A stretch of DNA of 64,000 bases from Vibrio mytili (lineage in GTDB: Bacteria > Pseudomonadota > Gammaproteobacteria > Enterobacterales > Vibrionaceae): NCBI RefSeq assembly GCF_000830505.1, contig NZ_JXOK01000037.1:154316-218315 (forward strand). The letters are read 5' to 3'. The position numbers were made by a program, and so were the translations under genes. Shown piece by piece: positions 30,960-40,327 of this stretch; position 1 is the first letter of the stretch, and each line of letters opens with the position of its first letter. The notes below the pieces were generated by a model. The model was not told the origin of the DNA. It made no database searches and saw only the letters and a program-made list of their open reading frames with translations.

Positions 30960-32033
30960 ATGATGGATACACACAATCCTTTAGGTACAGACGGGTTTGA
31001 ATTTGTTGAATACACGGCAGCAGACAGCAAAGGCATTGAACAATTGAAAGCGTTGTTTGTATCGTTAGGTTTTGCTGAGATAGCCAAGCATCGTTCAAAA
31101 GAAGCGTGGTTGTATCGACAAGGTGACATCAGCTTCATCGTTAACGCGCAGCCCCATAGCCAAGCAGAAGCATTCGCTAAAATCCACGGCCCTTCTGTTT
31201 GCGGCATGGCGTTTCGAGTCAAAGACGCAACCACCGCACTGGAGCATGCATTGCAAAATGGTGGCAAAGAGTACAAAACCGAAATTGGGCCAATGGAGCT
31301 CAGTATTCCTGCGATATACGGTATTGGGGAAAGCTTACTGTATTTTGTTGATCGTTACGGTAAACAGAGCATTTATGACGTTGACTTCCGTTTCTATGAC
31401 GATGCACAAGAGCGCTTAGCCCAGTCTGATGTGGGGCTCTACGAAATCGACCATCTGACTCATAACGTTAAGCAGGGCCATATGGATGTGTGGTCTGGCT
31501 TTTATGAGCGTATTGGTAATTTCCGTGAAATCCGTTACTTCGATATTGAAGGTAAACTCACAGGGCTAGTCAGTCGAGCCATGACGGCACCTTGCGGTAA
31601 AATTCGTATTCCAATCAATGAATCGTCCGATGACAAATCGCAAATTGAAGAGTTCATCCGTGAGTACAACGGTGAAGGCATTCAACACATAGCGCTAACC
31701 ACCGATGATATTTATAAAACGGTCAAGACATTACGAGACCGAGGCATGGATTTTATGCCGACACCGGATACCTATTATGAGAAAGTCGATCAACGTGTGA
31801 AAGGGCACGGAGAAGACGTCAACACATTACGTGAGTTGCAAATTCTGATTGACGGTGCGCCAATGAAAGACGGAATCTTGCTGCAAATCTTCACTCAAAC
31901 CGTGATTGGTCCTGTGTTCTTCGAAATCATTCAGCGTAAAGGCAATGAAGGCTTTGGTGAAGGTAACTTCAAAGCGCTATTTGAATCGATAGAAGAAGAC
32001 CAAATCCGCCGTGGAGTACTAAGCGATGCATAA
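30960..32033 (+). CDS. hpd: 4-Hydroxyphenylpyruvate dioxygenase
   Basis: Converts 4-hydroxyphenylpyruvate to homogentisate, first committed step of this tyrosine route. The 357-residue protein has two VOC (glyoxalase-fold) modules; the iron ligands are visible as IDHLTHNV (first His), GIQHIALTTDDI (second His) and the Glu in VFFEIIQRKG. AAGGAGA lies 6 nt before the ATG. The stop overlaps the hmgA start by 8 nt, so hpd, hmgA, fahA and maiA form one operon, preceded by TyrR-like boxes. Confidence 0.97.
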   Translation: MMDTHNPLGTDGFEFVEYTAADSKGIEQLKALFVSLGFAEIAKHRSKEAWLYRQGDISFIVNAQPHSQAEAFAKIHGPSVCGMAFRVKDATTALEHALQNGGKEYKTEIGPMELSIPAIYGIGESLLYFVDRYGKQSIYDVDFRFYDDAQERLAQSDVGLYEIDHLTHNVKQGHMDVWSGFYERIGNFREIRYFDIEGKLTGLVSRAMTAPCGKIRIPINESSDDKSQIEEFIREYNGEGIQHIALTTDDIYKTVKTLRDRGMDFMPTPDTYYEKVDQRVKGHGEDVNTLRELQILIDGAPMKDGILLQIFTQTVIGPVFFEIIQRKGNEGFGEGNFKALFESIEEDQIRRGVLSDA

Positions 32034-33182
32034 ATGGATCACATTCCCTCATCGGGAGGGAGTGTGCTCTAAACAAGCACATGCTGATTTCCCGGAAGAG
32101 GCTATTTTTGAGCGTGAAGCAGGCCGGAGTGGATTCTTTGGCCCGGCAGCACATTTTCATCATCAACATGCCCCGACAGGCTGGTCTGAGTGGGAGGGCG
32201 AGCTTCGTCCGCGCGCTTTTGATTTCACTCTAGTGGAGAAAGCAAGCCAGATTACTCCTTGGGCTGTGCCGCATCTGTTGCATAACGCAGATTGTAAAAT
32301 TCGTGTTTGGCGCATGGATGAAACCATGGAGTTTCTGGTGCGCAATGCGGACGGTGATGAACTGCTCTTTATTCACCAAGGGACAGCCGATCTTTTTTGT
32401 GATTACGGACATTTGCAGGTCAGTGAAGGGGATTATGTCATGATCCCGCGTTCGACGAGCTGGCGACTAGAACCCAGTGAACCGATGTTCATTCTTATGA
32501 TTGAAAGCACCGATGCAGCATACACTTTGCCAGAAAAAGGATGGTGGGAAATCACGCGGTGTTTGACCCCGCAGTGCTGGAAACGCCCTCGATCAATGAT
32601 CAATTCCGCGCCCAGTATTCTGAGAACAAAACTCAGGTACAGGTGAAACGCCACGATAAAGTCAGCGTGATTACTTATCCATTTAACCCATTAGACGCGA
32701 TTGGCTGGCATGGTGACTTGGCGGTTGTGAAAGTGAACTGGCGTGATATTCGTCCACTTATGTCACATCGTTACCACTTACCACCGTCTGCACATACTAC
32801 ATTTGTAGGAGCAGGATTTGTGGTGTGTACTTTTGTGCCTCGTCCGATTGAGAGCGATCCTGGCGCGCTTAAAGTGCCGTTTTACCACAACAATGATGAT
32901 TATGATGAAGTGTTGTTCTATCACGCGGGCGACTTCTTCAGTCGTGACAACATTGAAGCGGGGATGGTGACTTTCCATCCCGCGGGCTTTACTCACGGAC
33001 CGCACCCGAAAGCGTTTAAAGCGGGACGGGAATATAAGAAGAAATTTACCGATGAAGTGGCGGTGATGATTGATACCCGGCATGCACTGCAGTTCTCCGA
33101 TGAACTGGATAACGTTGAGAACAAAGAATACGTCTACAGCTGGCAAGGAAGTAAAGAGCAAAACAGTAAGGGGCAAGGATGA
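32026..33182 (+). pseudogene. hmgA: Homogentisate 1,2-dioxygenase, frameshifted near 32541
   Basis: Cleaves the homogentisate ring to maleylacetoacetate. The first frame has the cupin N-terminal part up to TLPEKG; the second frame resumes VGNHAVFDPAVLETP and ends in the iron-site region (SHRYHLPPSAHTTF, PFYHNNDDYDEVLFYHAGDFFSR, MVTFHPAGFTHGPHP). Adding one G (AAAGGGATGGTG) gives a continuous 385-residue protein. It overlaps hpd by 8 nt and fahA by 4 nt (ATGA). In Vibrio a true loss of hmgA gives brown pyomelanin from accumulated homogentisate. Confidence 0.88.
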
Positions 33183-34216
33183 AATTAGCAACCAAGAAAA
33201 ATAATACTCGCGATGGCCTGTTAATGGTCGTGAGCAAAGATTTAACGCGCTGCGTACCCGTGACAGAAATCTTCCATGCGATGAACTTAGCACCAACCAT
33301 GCAAGTAGCGCTCGACAATTGGGATACGTTAGCTCCCCAATTAGAGGAGCTCTATACCGCTTTGAATGACGGTAAACTTGACGGGTACGACGAATTTGAA
33401 CCGCACTACTGTGAATCTCCATTGCCTCGAGCGTATCAATGGGCGGATGGCAGTGCGTATGTTAACCACGTTGAATTGGTTCGCAAGGCGCGTGGTGCGG
33501 AAATGCCGGAGAGCTTTTGGGTAGACCCATTGATGTATCAAGGGGGCTCTGACGCGTTTATTGGTCCTTGTGACAATATAGAGTTTGCCAGTGATGAGTG
33601 GGGCATCGATTTTGAAGGAGAGGTTGCGGTTGTCACTGGTGATGTCCCTATGGGCGCAAGCATCGCTGAGGCACAGGAAGCTATTCGTCTTATTATGTTA
33701 GTGAACGATGTTTCTCTACGAGGTTTGATTCCGGCTGAGTTAGCCAAAGGGTTTGGTTTTTTCCAGTCTAAGCCCTCATCTGCCTTCTCACCTGTGGCTG
33801 TTACACCCGATGAACTCGGGGATGCGTGGTACGAAAATAAAGTGCATTTGCCATTGGTGTCGACGTATAACCACAAGCCGTTCGGCTGTCCAAATGCTGG
33901 CGTGGATATGACATTCGACTTTGCAGATCTCATTGTTCATGCCACCAAAACGAGACCGCTGTCAGCAGGTACAATCATTGGTTCTGGTACCGTATCAAAC
34001 AAACAGGGAACCGACCATGGCACATCGATTGAAGAAGGGGGCGTGGGGTATTCATGTATTGCTGAAGTTCGTATGATTGAAACCATCCGAGATGGTAAAC
34101 CGACGACTAACTTTATGTCTTTTGGTGACGCAATCAAACTGGAGATGTTTGATGCCGACGGTAACAGTATCTTTGGCGCGATCAACCAACAAGTGAGTCA
34201 ATACCTCAAGCATTAA
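33179..34216 (+). CDS. fahA: Fumarylacetoacetate hydrolase family protein
   Basis: Last carbon-carbon cleavage in tyrosine breakdown, giving fumarate and acetoacetate. The 345-residue protein has an N-terminal cap and the FAH core: GPCDNIEFASDEWGIDFEGEVAVVTGDVPMG (metal Glu cluster), VNDVSLRG, KGFGFFQSKPSSAFSP, and GTIIGSGTVSNK with GTDHGTSIEEGG. The start ATG shares ATGA with the hmgA stop. maiA follows after 26 bp. Assignment as FAH rather than another FAH-superfamily enzyme rests on operon context. Confidence 0.93.
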   Translation: MKLATKKNNTRDGLLMVVSKDLTRCVPVTEIFHAMNLAPTMQVALDNWDTLAPQLEELYTALNDGKLDGYDEFEPHYCESPLPRAYQWADGSAYVNHVELVRKARGAEMPESFWVDPLMYQGGSDAFIGPCDNIEFASDEWGIDFEGEVAVVTGDVPMGASIAEAQEAIRLIMLVNDVSLRGLIPAELAKGFGFFQSKPSSAFSPVAVTPDELGDAWYENKVHLPLVSTYNHKPFGCPNAGVDMTFDFADLIVHATKTRPLSAGTIIGSGTVSNKQGTDHGTSIEEGGVGYSCIAEVRMIETIRDGKPTTNFMSFGDAIKLEMFDADGNSIFGAINQQVSQYLKH

Positions 34217-34242
34217 TGGCAAATTAAAGACAAGGAAGGCGA

Positions 34243-34911
34243 ATGAGTGAATCGATTACGCTTTATGGATATTGGCGCTCGTCTGCAGCTTATCGCGTTA
34301 GGATCTGCTTAAACTTGAAGGGACTTAATTACCATTCAACATCGGTACATTTAGTCCGTGATGGGGGGGAGCAACACAGCGATGAATATCACCAACTCAA
34401 TCAGTCGGAACTGGTTCCCTTCTTGGTGGATGGCGATATTCAACTTAACCAGTCACTGGCAATTATTCAGTATCTTGATGAATATTATCCAGATGTGTCT
34501 GTTATTCCTGAGCAGGTTTCGCTTCGCTATCAGGCGCTAGCGCTGGCTCAGGATATTGCGATGGAGATCCATCCTTTAAATAACCTGAGGGTGTTACAGT
34601 ATTTGGAACGCGATTTAGGCTGCGAACCTCAGCAGAAGGCGGCTTGGATACATCATTGGATACATAAAGGCTTCACTGCCTTGGAAGAAAAGTTGCTCAA
34701 GCACCGAAGACTGCATGGCGAGTGTCGGTTCAGCTTAACGGACTCTCCATGTATCGTAGATATATGCCTGGTCCCTCAGGTTTATAATGCATTGCGTTTT
34801 GATGTCGATATGGCGCGATACCCAGTGATCAATGCGATTGTTGACGAATGTAATCAACTATCGGCCTTTGTTGATGCCTCACCTGAACATCAACCCGATG
34901 CAAATTGCTAA
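34243..34911 (+). CDS. maiA: Maleylacetoacetate isomerase
   Basis: Glutathione-dependent cis-trans isomerase converting maleylacetoacetate to fumarylacetoacetate. A 222-residue zeta-class GST: thioredoxin-like N-terminal half with LYGYWRSSAAYRVRI (active-site serines at about 11-12), SELVPFLVDGD and QSLAIIQYLDEYYP, then a helical half with the zeta-type EIHPLNNLRVLQYL. Last gene of the hpd-hmgA-fahA-maiA operon. AAGGAAGG precedes the ATG at 5 nt. Confidence 0.95.
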   Translation: MSESITLYGYWRSSAAYRVRICLNLKGLNYHSTSVHLVRDGGEQHSDEYHQLNQSELVPFLVDGDIQLNQSLAIIQYLDEYYPDVSVIPEQVSLRYQALALAQDIAMEIHPLNNLRVLQYLERDLGCEPQQKAAWIHHWIHKGFTALEEKLLKHRRLHGECRFSLTDSPCIVDICLVPQVYNALRFDVDMARYPVINAIVDECNQLSAFVDASPEHQPDANC

Positions 34912-34945
34912 AGAATAGTATTGGGCAAGACATGACCACGCCACA

Positions 34946-35020
34946 AAATTGCACCCTTTGGTTGCTCTGATTTACATTTCCACTTACTCTTTGAACAACT
35001 AGTTGTTTTGGGTGCAATTT
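34946..35020. repeat. 11-bp inverted repeat flanking a small palindrome
   Basis: AAATTGCACCC (34946-34956) and GGGTGCAATTT (35010-35020) are exact inverses. Between them is the 14-bp palindrome AACAACTAGTTGTT. Could terminate maiA or regulate the next gene. Confidence 0.5.
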
Positions 35021-35024
35021 ATCT

Positions 35025-35684
35025 ATGACCAACATATTTATCGTTGTTGTTCTTCTCGTTGCTTTCTTTTTTGTGATTCAAAAATACGTCATTAAACATG
35101 ATGACACTCGCGATTATCCTTATCGAACTAAAGGTCCGTTGCTACGAGGCCAAGAAGGTGCGTTTTACAATGCGCTAAGAACGGCGGTTGGCGAACACGC
35201 TGTCGTGTTTGCCAAAGTAAGCATGTCGTCCTTAATCGCGCCAAAAGACATCAAAAATAAGAAGCAGTTTTTCATCGCCAGCAACCGTATCTCAAGAAGT
35301 TACTTTGACTATGTGATTTGCGATCCGCGCACATTGGAACCGCGAGTGATCATAGAGCTGGATAATGGACAGCCTCTCAACAAAGGAAAAGCAGAACGGC
35401 AAAAGCTACTGATGCATGTCTGTAAATCAGCGAATCTGCCATTGATAGGTACCTCGATCAAACACAGCTATCAAGTTGGTCGTTTACGTCGATTGCTGGC
35501 CGCACATATTGATTTGATTGAGCCGGACAAAGAGGTACGGTTTTGTAAAAAATGCGGTAGCCCGATGATCATCAAAACCGCCAGTCAGGGTGAGTTTAAA
35601 GGAAGACGTTTCTTTACCTGCAGTCGTCAACCCAACTGCACCTACACTGAAAACTACAATGTGGTCTTTGATACTGATGAGTAG
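35025..35684 (+). CDS. DUF2726 protein with C-terminal topoisomerase-type zinc ribbon
   Basis: A 219-residue membrane-anchored protein. One N-terminal transmembrane helix (about 3-22) is followed by a DUF2726 domain (about 45-155), whose FDYVICDPRTLEPRVIIELDNG resembles the core of restriction-endonuclease-like folds, and by a zinc ribbon at 175-210 with CKKCG and C-x6-C (FTCSRQPNCTY). Zinc ribbons of this type occur in topoisomerase IA and related nucleic-acid proteins. Function unknown; DNA or RNA processing near the membrane is an inference. Confidence 0.78.
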   Translation: MTNIFIVVVLLVAFFFVIQKYVIKHDDTRDYPYRTKGPLLRGQEGAFYNALRTAVGEHAVVFAKVSMSSLIAPKDIKNKKQFFIASNRISRSYFDYVICDPRTLEPRVIIELDNGQPLNKGKAERQKLLMHVCKSANLPLIGTSIKHSYQVGRLRRLLAAHIDLIEPDKEVRFCKKCGSPMIIKTASQGEFKGRRFFTCSRQPNCTYTENYNVVFDTDE

Positions 35685-35810
35685 TGTTTAATAACACTGC
35701 TATGGTTGTATCCCTCTCCGCGTTACTAACAGTTAGGCAGAGACAAGCACCTTGGGAGGATGGCATATCACTTCTATACTTGATCAAAAGAAGAACAGTA
35801 GGGAAGTACT

Positions 35811-36149
35811 ATGCGATACGGATGGTTAATTTCAGCGTTACTCATTACCGCACATGCCAATGCGTTGCCAAACATAAAGCCGTTAGAATGCGAGCTAACT
35901 GACACACCCCAAGACCATTTTTTGTTTTACCGCGAACAAATGGTTTATCACAGTGATCAATTTGTTATCTTCCAATACTTCAAAGGTCGTGTGAGCACTC
36001 AAGTCGATGTGAAAACAGGTGAGCTCATTCGTACTACGTATATCGGTGACTCTTATAGCCCCAAGTATCAAATTTTATTTGGGCAATGCCATGACGTAGA
36101 AGAAACGTTGCAACTTTGGATGCTGAAACAAGTGCCTTACGACAATTGA
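35811..36149 (+). CDS. Small exported hypothetical protein, 112 residues
   Basis: N-terminal signal peptide (RYGWLISALLITAHANA, cleavage near residue 18), then a short beta-rich domain with two cysteines (CELTD and GQCHD, about residues 27 and 94) that could form a disulfide in the periplasm. I do not recognise a family. AGGGAAG lies 9 nt before the ATG. The gene is followed by the tRNA-Val pair. Confidence 0.65.
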   Translation: MRYGWLISALLITAHANALPNIKPLECELTDTPQDHFLFYREQMVYHSDQFVIFQYFKGRVSTQVDVKTGELIRTTYIGDSYSPKYQILFGQCHDVEETLQLWMLKQVPYDN

Positions 36150-36279
36150 TCCAGTCATCATATGCTAACGAAGATCACACTTTTTCCCTAGGGTGGGGAC
36201 TTGTTGCTGACAAAATCAGCAGAAAACAGTGGTTAAGTTTACATTTTCGCCAAACGGTTCAAAGATAGCGAATTTCTGC

Positions 36280-36308
36280 TTGCACCCTAAGAGGGTTATG
36301 GCTAATAT
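36280..36308 (+). promoter_or_regulatory. Promoter of the tRNA-Val pair
   Basis: TTGCAC, 17-bp spacer, TAATAT, then a C-rich discriminator (CCCTCTCG) of stringent type, 20 bp before the first tRNA. Confidence 0.8.
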
Positions 36309-36328
36309 CCCTCTCGTTCCAGAGAAAT

Positions 36329-36405
36329 GCGTCCGTAGCTCAGCTGGTTAGAGTACCGCCTTGACATGGCGGGGGTCGGTGGTTCGAGTCCACTCGGACG
36401 CACCA
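36329..36405 (+). tRNA. tRNA-Val (GAC)
   Basis: 77 nt with encoded CCA. Acceptor GCGTCCG/CGGACGC, anticodon loop TTGACAT, T-loop GGTTCGAGTCC. Clearly paralogous to the next gene. Confidence 0.97.
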
Positions 36406-36437
36406 TTCTGAACTGAATGGTCAGGAACAAAAAATTT

Positions 36438-36514
36438 GGGTCCGTAGCTCAGTTGGTTAGAGTACTACCTTGACATGGTAGGGGTCGGCGATTCGAGTTC
36501 GCCCGGACCCACCA
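36438..36514 (+). tRNA. tRNA-Val (GAC)
   Basis: 77 nt with encoded CCA. Acceptor GGGTCCG/CGGACCC, anticodon loop TTGACAT. Cotranscribed with the preceding copy, 32 bp apart. Confidence 0.97.
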
Positions 36515-36536
36515 AATTTCGTTCTTTATGAACAAA

Positions 36537-36565
36537 CAACAAAGCCCGCTTTTAGCGGGCTTTGT
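36537..36565 (+). terminator. Terminator of the tRNA-Val operon
   Basis: AACAAAGCCCGC/GCGGGCTTTGTT with a 5-nt loop and following TGTTTCT. Confidence 0.88.
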
Positions 36566-36916
36566 TGTTTCTAGCGTTTATAAGATAAGGCTAGAGTTCA
36601 ATTTCCCTTCTTCTACTGTGAATAAATATGTAAGTCATATGCAGTGACTCATATCTGGTGACCACGCTATTCTTCACGACATAAGATTTAGTGTTGTTTA
36701 GGAAGCTTGGTCATCCCGTTGGTTGAATAGCAAACTCAGGTACAGCCTGATGTGTGAAGACAAAATTTGAGCGATTCTGCATGCGAAAAACAATAAATGC
36801 GGAGGAGGATGGATTGAGTGCCGCGTTCTTTCTTACGGCCCTCGCGCGAGTCCTTGGTTGCAGGAGTATGGTCCAAGAAAGCTGGATCACGTATTCCAGC
36901 TTTACTCTCATTTTCC
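36566..36916. other. Intergenic region downstream of pxpC
   Basis: No gene supported. A hairpin AAAGCTGGA/TCCAGCTTT (36878-36903) lies 14 bp after the pxpC stop and may end that transcript, although no T-run follows. Short open frames on the minus strand here look fortuitous. Confidence 0.5.
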
Positions 36917-37864
36917 TCAACATAACCCAAAATACTGAATAAACTCGCAATAGGCCTTGGTTTGTTGGTCGATGTCATCACGATAGAACTGAATAACGCT
37001 GCCAGGCCTTGCTTGCGCGAGCTTCATCAAACTTAATCTTGAAATACAGCCAAGCTTAGGGTACCCGCCCAACGTCTGACGATCGTTGAGGAGAATGATG
37101 GGCTGTCCATTAGCGGGAAATTGAATTGAACCATAGGCTATACCTTCTGATACAATACCACTTGCTCTGCATTCAATAGGTTCTCCTTCGAGACGTAACC
37201 CCATACGATCCAGCTTATCACTCACCTTGTAGGGCTTTGAGTAAAAATCTTGCTTGGCTTGGGTGCTGAACAAATCGGATTGATAAGACTCAATGACTGC
37301 TAAACAGAGTTCATCTGTGTACTTCGGAATAAAATGGCGCGGAACCCAGCTTACCTTTTTACTCTCAGTTGTCGAAAGTGTCAGTTCAATATTGGGTGAC
37401 AGAATATCCCCTTCTTTAAGAGCACGACCAGGACTGTCTGGTAAGCCACCCAGTGTATTCCTAAGAACGGTTGATGCACTACCAAAATGATTGTACGCAT
37501 CAATCCCTCCTTTAACGGCTAAGTAAGCACGAAAGCCAGTTTTTGCATAATTCAGCTTAAGTCGTTGCCCTTTTTTAATTGTAAAGCTACGCCAATTTTC
37601 AAGTGGTTGCTCGTCGAGCGTCGCGTTCATATTGGCACCAGTCAGTGCCAATATCATGTCACATTGTGCTTCGAATGCTGCATTCCCCATTATGATTTCT
37701 AATGTCGGTGAGTTCATCGGGTTGTTTAACAATTTGTTTGCCCAACAATGTGCGTGAAGGTCTGCAGGGCCTCCTACGCTAAGCCCTAAATGGGCAACAC
37801 CAAAACGACCGCAGTCTTGAATTAAACTCAACATACCTGGAGAGAGCACCCTTAATCCAGTCAT
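36917..37864 (-). CDS. pxpC: 5-Oxoprolinase subunit PxpC (KipA/AHS2 type)
   Basis: Part of the ATP-dependent enzyme opening 5-oxo-L-proline to glutamate. The 315-residue protein has the AHS2 features LSPGMLSLIQDCGRFGVAHLGLSVGGPAD, LALTGANMNATLDEQPL and a C-terminal GEPIECRASGIVSEGIAYGSIQFPANGQPIILLNDRQTLGGYPKLG. Overlaps pxpB by 4 nt. Last gene of the operon that starts at 43386. Confidence 0.93.
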   Translation of the reverse strand: MTGLRVLSPGMLSLIQDCGRFGVAHLGLSVGGPADLHAHCWANKLLNNPMNSPTLEIIMGNAAFEAQCDMILALTGANMNATLDEQPLENWRSFTIKKGQRLKLNYAKTGFRAYLAVKGGIDAYNHFGSASTVLRNTLGGLPDSPGRALKEGDILSPNIELTLSTTESKKVSWVPRHFIPKYTDELCLAVIESYQSDLFSTQAKQDFYSKPYKVSDKLDRMGLRLEGEPIECRASGIVSEGIAYGSIQFPANGQPIILLNDRQTLGGYPKLGCISRLSLMKLAQARPGSVIQFYRDDIDQQTKAYCEFIQYFGLC

Positions 37865-38547
37865 AGTTCCCCTCCTAAGCTTAGAAACTCATCTCTTTGA
37901 ATCGGTGTAAAGCGGACTTTGTCTCCAGCTTCAAATGGCATCATTGGGTCTCTGTCTATATTGAACAGATCAAGTGGACACTTACCAATAATTTGCCATC
38001 CTCCTGGTGTCTCTAAAGGGTACACGGCAGTCTGGCGATCTGCGATTCCGACGCTTCCTTTCGCGACTTTTAGTCGTGGCTCCGCATGCCGTGGTGAAGA
38101 AATTTTAGGATCAACGGAACCAAGAAAAGCAAAACCAGGAGCAAAGCCTATAGCACACACGGTATATTCAGTTCTTGAGTGCAACTCGATCACTTGCTCT
38201 GTAGTAAGTTTTTTGTTCTTAGCCAGTGTTGCTAAGTCTGGTGCGACATCTGAATGATAGTAAACGGGCAAGGTTACGAGTTTAGAAGCACCATTTAGCT
38301 CACTTCTCATGACTTGCTGTCCCTGCTTATGGCACCAGTCAATAAATTCATTGGCCTCAACGTCTAAAGGGTTGTACTCAATTAATACAGATGTATAAGA
38401 GGGAATGACTTCGCACACGACTTGAGAATAATGTTTCTGCACTACTTGAGTAAATATACGGAGTTTTTCTATTAATCCGGGATCAATTTCATTGCCGAAG
38501 TAAACAATTAAGCAACACTCCGATACTCTGTCTACCGTGATCTTCAT
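37861..38547 (-). CDS. pxpB: 5-Oxoprolinase subunit PxpB (KipI/AHS1 type)
   Basis: A 228-residue AHS1 domain protein with GFAPGFAFLGSVDPKISSPRHAEPRLKVAKGSVGIADRQTAVYP and the PGGWQIIGKCPLDLF signature. Forms the 5-oxoprolinase with PxpC and PxpA. Overlaps both neighbours by 4 nt, indicating coupled translation. Confidence 0.94.
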   Translation of the reverse strand: MKITVDRVSECCLIVYFGNEIDPGLIEKLRIFTQVVQKHYSQVVCEVIPSYTSVLIEYNPLDVEANEFIDWCHKQGQQVMRSELNGASKLVTLPVYYHSDVAPDLATLAKNKKLTTEQVIELHSRTEYTVCAIGFAPGFAFLGSVDPKISSPRHAEPRLKVAKGSVGIADRQTAVYPLETPGGWQIIGKCPLDLFNIDRDPMMPFEAGDKVRFTPIQRDEFLSLGGEL

Positions 38548-39275
38548 TGGTCTATCAGTTTGCGTAGCTGTTGAACAGTATTGATTGATTCTTGGTTATC
38601 ACCATGCACACACACAGTGTCTGCATTCAGGGATAATTCGATACCGTCAACCGTTGTCACTGTGCCTTTTTCAATTAACTGTTTCACTTGGTTAATGATC
38701 AACTGTGGTTCATGGTGGACTGAACCCGGTGTTTGACGGGGAGCAAGCGTCCCTTCACTGGTATAAGCCCGATCGGCAAAAGCTTCAAAAAGCAAGGAAA
38801 TTCCAGCTTCGTCTGCGATCGACTGATAAAGAGAATTGTCTGCTTTGGCTAGGATCATCAGTGGTACGTCAAATCCTGCTTTTGCAACGCCTTCAACAAT
38901 CGCACGATAAATGTTTTCGTTACTCATCATGTCGTTGTATAACGCACCATGAGGTTTAATGTAGTCAATTTTTTGCCCAAACAGCTGGCACATGCCAACC
39001 ATTGCTCCCACTTGGTAAACGACTAAATGTTTCAATTCATCCGCAGTATGTGGGATAGAACGACGGCCAAAGCCTTTTTTATCATCATAACCGGGATGCG
39101 CACCGATCGAGACCCCATGTTTTATGGCACTTTGGATAGTTTTAGCCATGATGTCAGGGTCTGAAGCGTGAAAACCACAAGCAATGTTGGCCATATGAAC
39201 GAAAGGCATGACTTCATCATCCATACCAATAACCCAGCTACCGTAGCTTTCACCTAAGTCACAATTCAATTTCAT
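38544..39275 (-). CDS. pxpA: 5-Oxoprolinase subunit PxpA (LamB/YcsF type)
   Basis: A 243-residue YcsF-family TIM-barrel protein: LNCDLGESYGSWVIG at the N-terminus, NIACGFHASDP, GAHPGYDDKKGFGRRSI, KPHGALYNDM and CVHGDNQESI. This set includes the metal-binding His and Asp residues of the family. First of three overlapping pxp genes; the DUF1989 gene lies 172 bp upstream on the same strand. Confidence 0.95.
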   Translation of the reverse strand: MKLNCDLGESYGSWVIGMDDEVMPFVHMANIACGFHASDPDIMAKTIQSAIKHGVSIGAHPGYDDKKGFGRRSIPHTADELKHLVVYQVGAMVGMCQLFGQKIDYIKPHGALYNDMMSNENIYRAIVEGVAKAGFDVPLMILAKADNSLYQSIADEAGISLLFEAFADRAYTSEGTLAPRQTPGSVHHEPQLIINQVKQLIEKGTVTTVDGIELSLNADTVCVHGDNQESINTVQQLRKLIDQ

Positions 39276-39447
39276 TGAGGATTCTCCCTAATCTGTTTCT
39301 CTATGATTTAATAACCGTCTATTGTTCTAGATTCTGCCTGTCCCTGATAACTATCGTATTAGCAGCTTGAGTTCAGCAAACCGTGTCAGTACTACCATTC
39401 ATTGGCAAGAACTAAGTCTTAACAGGGGGAGGGCAGAATCTGGCTTT

Positions 39448-40319
39448 CTAAACAGCTTTTTTCGCTTCAGGTTGATCTTCCCATTTAGGGAATGGTAAAC
39501 CGTGATTGCCTTTATAATCTGGTGACTTAGGTTGTTCCCAACCTTCGAGTAATTCACTGTCGACTGAGTAAATTTCCACACCTAACGGACGGCATACTTT
39601 AAGAGGGTCCTCAGCATCTGGTCCCCATAAATGCACAGATAAATCTCCACCGGGACAAGTTGAAAGTGCACATAGAAGGTCAATCTCGGCAAAAAACTCC
39701 AAGTAATCCCCTTTTTGCGCTGGGCAAGCCTTCATGAAGTAGTCGTCATCGGCATTTAGCCAGTACATTGGAAAACATTCAGTACATCATGAACATCAAA
39801 CTCCGTTAGACCGTAAGGCATTACTGCTCGAGTTAAGTTAGAGTGACAGTGAAAGTCAAAGTCTTCGCCTGTCAATAGTTTGTTGATGTAAGGATCGCAT
39901 CGTGTACCAAGAAGATCGTGCACTCGACCGCCGTGTTCATCGACACCGTAATCAGCCAGACTGTCTGACGTAATCGTTGCCATCGGGCGCAAAAACGGCA
40001 GGTTTGACCATAGACGGTCGTAGGTTGATACGTGTGCACCTTGCAGTTGACGTGTACGAGAAGCCCACATTCTTTCACGAGGGTTGTTCAGGTTCCACAT
40101 GTTAAAGTCTCCCACTTGTGCACCTTCCGTTGCGACAATACGGAATACATGACCTGCAGGTACAACCCATGCTTGGCCAGTACGAATTGGGATATCGATA
40201 GACTTTACCAAGGTTCGCTTTTGAGTTTGTGTCGCGATGTTGTTGTAGAATTCTTTGTTCACATCGAGTGCCGAACCTTTGGTTGCTTGATAAGCGGCTG
40301 GGTAAAATTTAGTCATCAC
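39448..40319 (-). pseudogene. DUF1989 (urea-carboxylase-associated) protein, frameshifted near 39760
   Basis: Two frames (40319-39756 and 39768-39448) join with one added base: HDVLNVFQCTG then LNADDDYFMKACPAQKGDYLEFFAEIDLLCALS, total 290 residues. The intact family motifs are CGAP-like here as PAGHVFRIVATEGAQVGDFNMWN, the HCHSNL segment, and CPGGDLS. DUF1989 proteins CgdA/CgdB act as carboxyguanidine deiminase in guanidine degradation next to urea carboxylase. Here there is only one DUF1989 gene, next to pxpA and after a GntR regulator, with no urea carboxylase in view. Its role with 5-oxoproline is unknown. Confidence 0.82.
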
Positions 40320-40327
40320 ATAGTCCT

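Noticed and set aside
35684..35902. 72-residue plus-strand open frame
   Set aside because: Overlaps the better-supported exported protein starting at 35811 and lacks a ribosome site.
36711..36981. Two overlapping minus-strand open frames downstream of pxpC
   Set aside because: They overlap the pxpC end or a hairpin and have no family match that I can name; treated as fortuitous.
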